Assembly (NCBI GenBank): GCA_002404215.1
Contig: DHJG01000033.1
Location: 1,915 to 7,802 of the forward strand
Reading direction: 5' to 3'
DNA: 5,888 bases
From: Desulfosporosinus sp. UBA4726
Lineage (GTDB): Bacteria > Bacillota > Desulfitobacteriia > Desulfitobacteriales > Desulfitobacteriaceae
The position numbers and the translations under genes are program-made. The notes below the pieces were generated by a model. The model was not told the origin of the DNA. It worked only from the letters and a program-made list of their open reading frames with translations, and ran no database searches. This document shows, piece by piece, positions 1 through 4,938 of this stretch. How positions within the stretch are numbered: the first letter of the stretch is position 1; the number at the start of each line of letters is the position of its first letter.

Positions 1-454
1 TGTCCATAGTGGGCACCCTTCCGCGGCTAACATCAAGCATATAGCCTCTGTTTGTATAAGATGGTTCATCAACTATATCCACACAGCCGAATTCCCCACG
101 AGATATCTTGCATAGCTGAATCAGCGTGGCTACCCCATACAAGAAGCCGCGGTTCGAACAAGCGGAAATGGTAATTTCATCTGGTCTTACAGTCAGCCGA
201 TAAGCTTCAGGTCTGGCCTCCATATTGTTATATTGAAAGTAAATGCAGTTATTCTGAATATTACCTGCACCTCGTAGCACTTTTTTAATGGGTAACGTTA
301 TGGCAATAACCTTTTTAATTTCCTGCTGTAACAGCTTTGCTGTTTCTAAATCATTGTCATCTTGTTCTACATCTAACACAATGGCCGTATAGTGGTCTAT
401 CAAAAATAATCCATCCTGTGCGATAATCTTGCGTGGCAATGGTATTAAATACAT
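1..454 (-). CDS. Family 20 glycoside hydrolase (beta-N-acetylhexosaminidase type), N-terminal part, cut by window edge
   Basis: This reading frame starts at ATG 454-452 and stays open to the left edge, giving 151 visible residues. Its start is supported by an AAAGGAG ribosome binding site 8 bases upstream. Residues about 1-130 look like the small alpha/beta domain that precedes the GH20 catalytic barrel (the GH20b domain), including the segment NRGFLYGVATLIQL (101-114) typical of its end. Residues 136-149, RGYMLDVSRGRVPT, match the conserved opening strand of the GH20 barrel, with the arginine and aspartate expected near the sugar-binding pocket. The catalytic Asp-Glu pair lies beyond the window and cannot be checked. 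There is no signal peptide, so the enzyme is probably cytoplasmic. GH20 enzymes release terminal N-acetylglucosamine or N-acetylgalactosamine from chitin, peptidoglycan or glycan fragments by substrate-assisted catalysis; the exact substrate here is unknown. The gene is divergent from the HAD phosphatase. Confidence 0.85.
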   Translation of the reverse strand, partial: MYLIPLPRKIIAQDGLFLIDHYTAIVLDVEQDDNDLETAKLLQQEIKKVIAITLPIKKVLRGAGNIQNNCIYFQYNNMEARPEAYRLTVRPDEITISACSNRGFLYGVATLIQLCKISRGEFGCVDIVDEPSYTNRGYMLDVSRGRVPTMD

Positions 455-501
455 GCTAGTTTCTCCTTTCTTATATTGTATTTTTTCTAAGGTTAAACCA
501 G

Positions 502-541
502 CTTTCAGTCCATAATAGCACTTTATGATAAAGACCGAAAG
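502..541. repeat. Imperfect inverted repeat with nested inner stem
   Basis: CTTTCAGTC (502-510) can pair with GACCGAAAG (533-541), 8 of 9 positions complementary. Directly inside, CATAA (511-515) pairs with TTATG (523-527), leaving an asymmetric five-base bulge (528-532). The dyad lies about 50-85 bases upstream of the GH20 start, where either an operator or a 5' leader hairpin would be plausible. There is no T-run, so it is not a normal terminator. Function is not shown by sequence. Confidence 0.35.
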
Positions 542-566
542 AATCCCACAATGATGCTCGTCAAAA

Positions 567-579
567 AGATTAATAATCT
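567..579. repeat. Perfect 13-bp palindrome, possible operator
   Basis: AGATTA-A-TAATCT is a perfect dyad with a single central base, in the middle of the divergent GH20/HAD spacer. It sits between a second pair of complementary arms, CAAAAAG (562-568) and CTTTTTG (606-612), and is followed by the palindrome TTGGATCCAA (610-619). A short AT-rich perfect dyad between divergent genes is a reasonable repressor site, but chance palindromes of this length are common in AT-rich DNA. Confidence 0.3.
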
Positions 580-716
580 GCCATCCTGATAAACATTACT
601 AACGACTTTTTGGATCCAACTTTCTTTGTTAACTTTCCCGCGTACGATATAGAAATAGAATGATGTAGTTTATAATGTATTACAATAACATGCTCATAAA
701 GGGGGTAGGGTAGGAA

Positions 717-1358
717 ATGAAACTTAGAGGGTTTATATTTGATCTCGACGGGACATTGATTAATTCACTGCCAGTAGTTCGTAGCAGCCTCCATAGTACA
801 CTGTTGAAATTTAGTGGACGCGTTTACGATGACCAAGAGTTATCATCTTTATTTGGACCTTCAGAGGAAGGGATCTTTAAAAAGCTGTATCCCGATACTT
901 GGAGAGAGAGTCTGCAGTTTTATCTAGACGAGTATAATCGAATTCATTCACAATATGCCGATCCCTTTCCCGGTATCGTAGAGGCCCTGACTCTGTTAAA
1001 AGAGCGGAAGATCAAGTTAGCCCTTGTATCCGGTAAGGGCGCTGGAAGCATGGAAATATCCTTAAAACATTCGGGGTTAAAGCAATTCTTTGAAATGATT
1101 ATTACTGGGTCAGAATACCGAGCCAGTAAACCCGAGCATATCAAACAGGTACTGAATCTTTGGCAATATTCCCCGGAAGAAGTAGCCTATGTGGGTGACA
1201 TTGCCTATGATGTGAAAGCCGCTAAAGAAACCGGTGTTTTATCCATTAGTGCGCTTTGGGCTGAAACTGTACAGGTTAAAAAAGTTTTAGCTATGAATCC
1301 CGCATTCGCATTTTATAATGTAGCCTCTTTTATAGAATGGATTAAAAACGTGGTGTGA
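717..1358 (+). CDS. HAD-superfamily hydrolase, phosphoglycolate phosphatase/PpaX-like
   Basis: A complete 213-residue protein with all four HAD motifs. Motif I is FIFDLDGTL, with the nucleophile Asp9 and the acid/base Asp11. Motif II is the LALVSGK segment with Ser105. Motif III is Lys138 in RASKPE. Motif IV is YVGDIAYDV with Asp161 and Asp165, the Mg2+ ligands. Between motifs I and II, residues about 17-85 form the helical cap expected of subclass I enzymes, including an LFGPSEEG segment of the type seen in Gph/PpaX proteins. These soluble cytoplasmic enzymes hydrolyse small phosphate esters such as phosphoglycolate, nucleotides, sugar phosphates or pyrophosphate; the substrate cannot be read from the motifs. 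Length and motif spacing are normal for the family. The ATG start is preceded by AAAGGGGGT with about 10 bases of spacing. The gene appears monocistronic: divergent promoter region before it, terminator directly after it. Confidence 0.88.
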   Translation: MKLRGFIFDLDGTLINSLPVVRSSLHSTLLKFSGRVYDDQELSSLFGPSEEGIFKKLYPDTWRESLQFYLDEYNRIHSQYADPFPGIVEALTLLKERKIKLALVSGKGAGSMEISLKHSGLKQFFEMIITGSEYRASKPEHIKQVLNLWQYSPEEVAYVGDIAYDVKAAKETGVLSISALWAETVQVKKVLAMNPAFAFYNVASFIEWIKNVV

Positions 1359-1398
1359 AAATACATCCCTTTATTAAGACCTATAATTACGATTACGT

Positions 1399-1439
1399 AA
1401 AGCACCAGCATTTTTAAGGACGCTGGTGCTTTGCTTTTT
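1399..1439 (+). terminator. Rho-independent terminator after the HAD gene
   Basis: AAAGCACCAGC (1399-1409) pairs perfectly with GCTGGTGCTTT (1422-1432), an 11-bp stem with a 12-base loop. It is followed by GCTTTTT, about 40 bases after the HAD stop codon. On the opposite strand the stem is followed only by a short broken T-run, so it would be a weak and distant (about 165 bases) terminator for the convergent MFS gene. Confidence 0.85.
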
Positions 1440-1596
1440 ATTGCTTGCTCATTATGTCTTTTACTCACTTAAAGTGTATATTTTCTCAATTCTTCTAATA
1501 AACTGTTCCTCCATTCGATACCGCCTCTACTTAGAATATTACTGGTATCAATCTCTTAGGTGTTAAAACATATGCCTTCTGACGAGATTAATTTAT

Positions 1597-2781
1597 TTAT
1601 GAGTAATCGACCGAAGAAAGTCGTATCGATAGTAAGAAGGCGGTAACTAGGAAAAATACAATCAACCCGACCACCCCAGCCCAACCAAAATTACTCCAAA
1701 ATATTCCCCCCAGTGTCCCTCCGACACTTGATCCAACATAATAGAAAAATAGATAAAGCGACGATGCCTGGGCTTTACGGTTTGTAGCGAGCCGACCGAC
1801 CCAACTACTAGCAACAGAATGACCGCCAAAGAAACCGAAGGTGAAAATGGCAATACCGATGATTTTTAACCACAAACTACTACTCAGAGTAATGGTAACC
1901 CCTATTAAAATGATCGCTAGGGCCATCCACATCACTTTGTGTCGTGCGTATCGGTCCGCGAGTCGACCCATCCAGGTAGAACTAAACGTTCCCATTATAT
2001 AGACAAAGAAAATCGAGCCTACCAACGATTGACTCAACGAGTATGGTGGTGCAAGCAACTGATAGCCGATATAATTGTATAAAGTCACAAAACTGCCCAT
2101 CAACAAAAATCCCAAACCATATACGCTAAGTAAATTACGATCCTTGCATTGGGAGAGTAACGATTCTGCTATTTTACTGATTTTTAATGGCTGCCGTTCA
2201 AAATTTCTAGATGGGGGAAGTTTAAACCAAAACAATAAAGTAGCAATTAGACTCAAGGCACCGATTGCGGCGATGGCTACGCGCCAGTTGAAAAAGTCCG
2301 TCACTATTCCACTAATGATCCGTCCACCCATACCCCCAACGGAGTTTCCGCTGATATATATCCCCATTACGATGCCTAAGCTACTTGGTTCGATTTCTTC
2401 GCTCAAGTACGTCATTGCTATGGCAGGCAGTCCGGCCAAAACAATGCCTTGAATGACTCTGATTACTAGCAGAAAATGAAAGTTAGGACTAGCCGCAGTT
2501 AGAAGGGCTAGCACAGATGCCGCAAACAAGGAAAAAGTCATCACGGACTTTCGCCCCCAAGCATCAGACAGAGAACCAACAAAAAGCATACTTACAGCCA
2601 TTGCAATTGTTGTCATGGATAATGACAGACTGGCCATAGTCGGAGAAATGTGGAAGTCCCTGGAGAACTCCGGCATCAAAGGTTGTATGTTGTACAAAAT
2701 GGCAAAGGTATTAAACCCCCCGGCAAATAAAGCGAGGATAGCATCGCGAAAGGAAACCGTGCCCTGTTTAATATAACTCAC
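1597..2781 (-). CDS. ynfM: Major facilitator superfamily transporter, YnfM-like, 12 TM segments
   Basis: A complete 394-residue, strongly hydrophobic protein with twelve predicted membrane helices in two halves and a hydrophilic central loop (about 187-215). MFS motif A appears after TM2 as GSLSDAWGRKS (69-79) and again, degenerate, in the second half as MGRLADRYARHK (271-282). From memory, E. coli YnfM shares long stretches: YIKxGT near the N-terminus, AMTYLSEEI (122-130), YISGNS-GGM-GR (142-154), TDFFNWR (161-167), GFLLMGSFVTL (224-234) and HSVASSW (321-327), followed by QASSLYLF (338-345). This is one of the drug/sugar efflux-like MFS groups; the substrate is unknown, and export is more likely than uptake. 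The start is GTG at 2781-2779, aligned with the YnfM N-terminus. An in-frame stop lies about 13 codons upstream with no ATG between. The ribosome binding site GGAAAGAAG, 9 bases away, is weak. The gene is divergent from aspD and may export a related metabolite, which is inference. Confidence 0.88.
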   Translation of the reverse strand: MSYIKQGTVSFRDAILALFAGGFNTFAILYNIQPLMPEFSRDFHISPTMASLSLSMTTIAMAVSMLFVGSLSDAWGRKSVMTFSLFAASVLALLTAASPNFHFLLVIRVIQGIVLAGLPAIAMTYLSEEIEPSSLGIVMGIYISGNSVGGMGGRIISGIVTDFFNWRVAIAAIGALSLIATLLFWFKLPPSRNFERQPLKISKIAESLLSQCKDRNLLSVYGLGFLLMGSFVTLYNYIGYQLLAPPYSLSQSLVGSIFFVYIMGTFSSTWMGRLADRYARHKVMWMALAIILIGVTITLSSSLWLKIIGIAIFTFGFFGGHSVASSWVGRLATNRKAQASSLYLFFYYVGSSVGGTLGGIFWSNFGWAGVVGLIVFFLVTAFLLSIRLSSVDYS

Positions 2782-2841
2782 GACGAAAATCTTCTTTCCG
2801 TAGGCTATTTAAAAGCCCTTATTAAACGCTGTCCATTGCCT

Positions 2842-2871
2842 ATTATAATCCATTGTGAGCAAAGAAGTGAA
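2842..2871 (-). promoter_or_regulatory. Candidate sigma-A-type promoter of the MFS gene
   Basis: On the minus strand, TTCACT (2871-2866) as -35 and a consensus TATAAT (2847-2842) as -10 are separated by 18 bases. The -35 matches TTGACA at four of six positions. Transcription would begin near 2835, leaving a leader of about 55 bases before the GTG start at 2781. Confidence 0.45.
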
Positions 2872-2883
2872 TAAATGCTTCAC
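2867..2883. promoter_or_regulatory. Inverted repeat GTGAA-N7-TTCAC between divergent promoters
   Basis: GTGAA (2867-2871) and TTCAC (2879-2883) form a dyad with a seven-base centre. Each arm forms most of the -35 box of one of the two divergent promoters, so a protein bound here would sit on both. The symmetry could equally be a by-product of two similar -35 boxes facing away from each other. No regulator gene lies inside the window. Confidence 0.35.
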
Positions 2884-2906
2884 GTACAGCGCAGAGTACC
2901 TTTAAT
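2879..2906 (+). promoter_or_regulatory. Candidate sigma-A-type promoter of aspD
   Basis: TTCACG (2879-2884) as -35 and TTTAAT (2901-2906) as -10 are 16 bases apart, matching consensus at four and five of six positions. Transcription would start near 2913, about 50 bases before the aspD start. An alternative plus-strand TATAAT at 2844-2849 has only a poor -35 (TTAAAC, 16 bases upstream). Confidence 0.4.
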
Positions 2907-2961
2907 GCCTTTATTTCGCCTAAGCTAGAACGCTGGATTTGCCATTTAAGTTCTGAAAGGA

Positions 2962-4611
2962 ATGATAACTATCAATAACGATAATACCCTTCGCCGGGAG
3001 ATGGAACGCACTTATGAGCAGCTGAGCCCTTTTGAACTTAAAAACAAATTAATTAGCCTCGCCAATAAACATGGAGATACAAGTCTATGGTCAATGCTCA
3101 ATGCCGGAAGAGGCAACCCAAACTGGGTTGCGGCAACGCCACGCGAAGCCTTCTTTACTCTAGGCCAATTTGCTATGCAGGAAACTCGTCGCGTATGGAA
3201 GGATAAGGATCTAGCAGGCATGCCGAACAGAGAAGGAATCGCAGCACGATTCAAGGACTACCTTGAGGAACATCACACTGCACCCGGCAGCGACTTCCTC
3301 GAGGATATCCTTAATTATGGCTCCATGAATCTCGGATTTAAGCCCGATGCTTGGATACACGAACTCGTGGATGGGATCGTTGGTGATAACTACCCAGTAC
3401 CGGATCGCATGCTCGTGCACCTTGAACAGGTTGTTCACGCTTATCTTATACAGGAAATGTGTCATAGCGATTCTCCACCCGGCAAATACGACTTGTTCGC
3501 TGTTGAAGGTGGTACTGCAGCCATGTGTTACATTTTCGACTCCCTGATTGCGAATCAGTTACTAGCGGTTGGAGACAAAATTGCACTCATGGTGCCAACC
3601 TTTGCCCCTTATCTCGAAATTCCGCATTTATCACGCTATAATTTTGAGGTTATCAGAGTTAAAGCTATAGAAATGAATGAACAAGGCCTAAATATCTGGC
3701 AATATCCTAATGCAGAGATTGATAAACTAATGGATCCTAGTATCAAAGCCTTATTTGTTGTTAACCCGAGCAACCCACCCTCTATCGCCATAAAAACAGA
3801 GTCTCAAAACCATCTAATCAAGGTGGTTAAAAAGCACAATCCAAAATTAATGATCATTACAGATGACGTCTATGGCACGTTTGTCGATAACTTCCGTTCG
3901 CTCATGGCTGATTTACCGTTTAACACGCTGGGAGTTTACTCATTTTCCAAATATTTCGGGGCTACGGGTTGGCGTCTAGGGGTCATCGCCCTTCATCAAG
4001 ACAATGTCTATGATCAATTGCTGAAAGAACTGCCCCTCGAAAAAGCGGCGGCCTTGACGAAGCGCTATGGAACACTTACTTTGCATCCTGAACGAATTCG
4101 TTTCATTGATCGGATGGTGGCCGACAGCCGTCAAGTTGCTCTGAATCATACAGCCGGTTTATCGACACCTCAGCAAGTACAAATGGGTCTTTTTGCTCTC
4201 TTAGCGTTACTTGATCTAAAGAACCGTTACAAGAAATTGACCCAGGGAATCTGTCATCATCGACAAGAGCTATTATACGAGGGCTTCGGACTCGAGTTGC
4301 GCATTGATCCCTATGACGCCGCATATTATAGTCAAATCGATTTATTAGTATGGGCAAAAATAAAGTACGGTGACGAATTCGGAGATTATCTCCAAGCGAA
4401 CTATGAGCCCACCGACATCCTTTTTCGTCTAGCTGAGGAATCGTCTATCGTACTCCTCAACGGCGGTGGCTTTGGCGGGCCGGAATGGTCCATTCGAACC
4501 TCTCTAGCCAACTTGCATGACGAAGCTTATAGCCAAATTGGTGAAACCGTCCAAAAGACGTTTGAAGAGTATGCCCAATCTTGGAAAGCGAACAAAAGAT
4601 CCCTAGAGTAA
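2962..4611 (+). CDS. aspD: Bifunctional aspartate transaminase/aspartate 4-decarboxylase (PLP-dependent)
   Basis: A complete 549-residue fold-type I PLP enzyme. It converts L-aspartate to L-alanine and CO2 in the cytoplasm (EC 4.1.1.12), with a side transaminase activity. The diagnostic N-terminal block LSPFELK (21-27) and the NAGRGNPN block (47-54) are present; Arg50 corresponds to the substrate-binding Arg37 of the Pseudomonas/Alcaligenes enzyme. Further signatures are VEGGTAAM (181-188), VVNPSNPP (266-273, PLP-ring Asn), DDVYGTF (301-307, Asp/Tyr for PLP), SFSKYFGATGWRLG with Schiff-base Lys330, and Arg512 in WSIRTSL for the alpha-carboxylate. Length is close to the usual ~530. The ATG at 2962 has AAAGGA abutting it, too close for a normal site. 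ATG 3001 (Met14) would give an N-terminus closer to known homologues but has GGGAG directly abutting. The gene is divergent from the MFS transporter and is followed 53 bases later by a small membrane protein gene with no terminator between. Confidence 0.93.
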   Translation: MITINNDNTLRREMERTYEQLSPFELKNKLISLANKHGDTSLWSMLNAGRGNPNWVAATPREAFFTLGQFAMQETRRVWKDKDLAGMPNREGIAARFKDYLEEHHTAPGSDFLEDILNYGSMNLGFKPDAWIHELVDGIVGDNYPVPDRMLVHLEQVVHAYLIQEMCHSDSPPGKYDLFAVEGGTAAMCYIFDSLIANQLLAVGDKIALMVPTFAPYLEIPHLSRYNFEVIRVKAIEMNEQGLNIWQYPNAEIDKLMDPSIKALFVVNPSNPPSIAIKTESQNHLIKVVKKHNPKLMIITDDVYGTFVDNFRSLMADLPFNTLGVYSFSKYFGATGWRLGVIALHQDNVYDQLLKELPLEKAAALTKRYGTLTLHPERIRFIDRMVADSRQVALNHTAGLSTPQQVQMGLFALLALLDLKNRYKKLTQGICHHRQELLYEGFGLELRIDPYDAAYYSQIDLLVWAKIKYGDEFGDYLQANYEPTDILFRLAEESSIVLLNGGGFGGPEWSIRTSLANLHDEAYSQIGETVQKTFEEYAQSWKANKRSLE

Positions 4612-4650
4612 CATTCAGGTTATTTACCTCAATGCTGGACAAAATAGTGC

Positions 4651-4659
4651 AGAGGTGAT
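4651..4659 (+). promoter_or_regulatory. Strong ribosome binding site deciding a GTG start
   Basis: AGAGGTGAT is a long match to the 16S rRNA anti-Shine-Dalgarno complement and lies five bases before GTG 4665. It fixes the start of the following 63-residue gene. Confidence 0.8.
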
Positions 4660-4664
4660 TTCAA

Positions 4665-4856
4665 GTGAAATGTAATGTTGGGGGAACCGAACGAATTATT
4701 AGGATTGCACTTGGCTCAACCATCCTTTTAATCGGTCTGTACTATAGGAATTGGTGGGGCATAGTTGGCTTAGCACCGCTTATTACGGGTGTAATTCGTT
4801 ATTGTCCACTCAGTGCTGTGTTGGGCATCTCTACCTGCAAGACTAACAGTGGATAA
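4665..4856 (+). CDS. Small DUF2892/YgaP-type inner membrane protein
   Basis: A complete 63-residue protein with a GTG start and a very good ribosome binding site. It matches the DUF2892 pattern, known as the membrane domain of YgaP: the N-terminal CNVGGTERIIRIALG block (3-17), TM1 around 13-27, a short turn with aromatic residues (YYRNWWG), TM2 around 31-45, and the closing CPLSAVLGISTC block (47-58). Cysteines at 3, 47 and 58 include the two of the family's C-terminal block. Stand-alone members are widespread. In YgaP this domain is fused to a rhodanese domain and linked to sulfur or thiocyanate handling; no rhodanese is fused here, so function is unknown. It lies 53 bases after aspD on the same strand, with only a weak four-base-pair hairpin (4617-4629) in the gap. 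Read-through from aspD is therefore likely. Confidence 0.85.
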   Translation: MKCNVGGTERIIRIALGSTILLIGLYYRNWWGIVGLAPLITGVIRYCPLSAVLGISTCKTNSG

Positions 4857-4874
4857 TAACATATTATTCGACAT

Positions 4875-4913
4875 CAATAAAGGGTGTCCTAGTTATAAGG
4901 ACACCCTTTATTG
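4875..4913. terminator. Bidirectional terminator between convergent genes
   Basis: CAATAAAGGGTGTCCT (4875-4890) pairs perfectly over 16 bases with AGGACACCCTTTATTG (4898-4913), around the seven-base loop AGTTATA. The A/T ends of the stem supply a T-rich 3' side on both strands. It lies 18 bases after the DUF2892 stop and 25 bases beyond the stop of the histidine kinase on the other strand, so it can end both transcripts. Confidence 0.92.
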
Positions 4914-4938
4914 TGTTGAAGCTTTCGGTCCCTCGGGG

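Larger units (their letters stand above)
455..716. promoter_or_regulatory. Divergent intergenic control region between the GH20 and HAD genes
   Basis: This 262-bp stretch has no convincing gene and must hold the start signals of both flanking genes. On the plus strand a consensus TATAAT lies at 671-676, about 40 bases before the HAD start, but the sequence 17 bases upstream (TATAGA) is a poor -35 box. AAAGGGGGT at 698-706 is the HAD ribosome binding site, with about 10 bases of spacing to ATG 717. On the minus strand AAAGGAG precedes the GH20 start; -10-like sequences (TACAAT at 480-475, TATTAT at 517-512) lack a good -35 partner. Several dyads lie in the middle and are listed separately. No catabolite-repression site that I would accept was found. 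Confidence 0.5.

Noticed and set aside
1517..1549. Inverted repeat GATACC / GGTATC as terminator of the MFS gene
   Set aside because: The arms are only six bases with a 21-base loop and no T-run; too weak to call.
2075..2452. 125-codon open frame on the plus strand
   Set aside because: It lies wholly antisense inside the MFS gene, has no recognisable protein pattern and mirrors the codons of the membrane helices.
3012..3465. Minus-strand open frames inside aspD (also 4103-4357 and 4457-4642)
   Set aside because: They are antisense shadows of a well-conserved enzyme gene and show no recognisable protein features.
4617..4629. AGGT-N5-ACCT hairpin after aspD as terminator
   Set aside because: A four-base-pair stem without a following T-run cannot be supported as a terminator.
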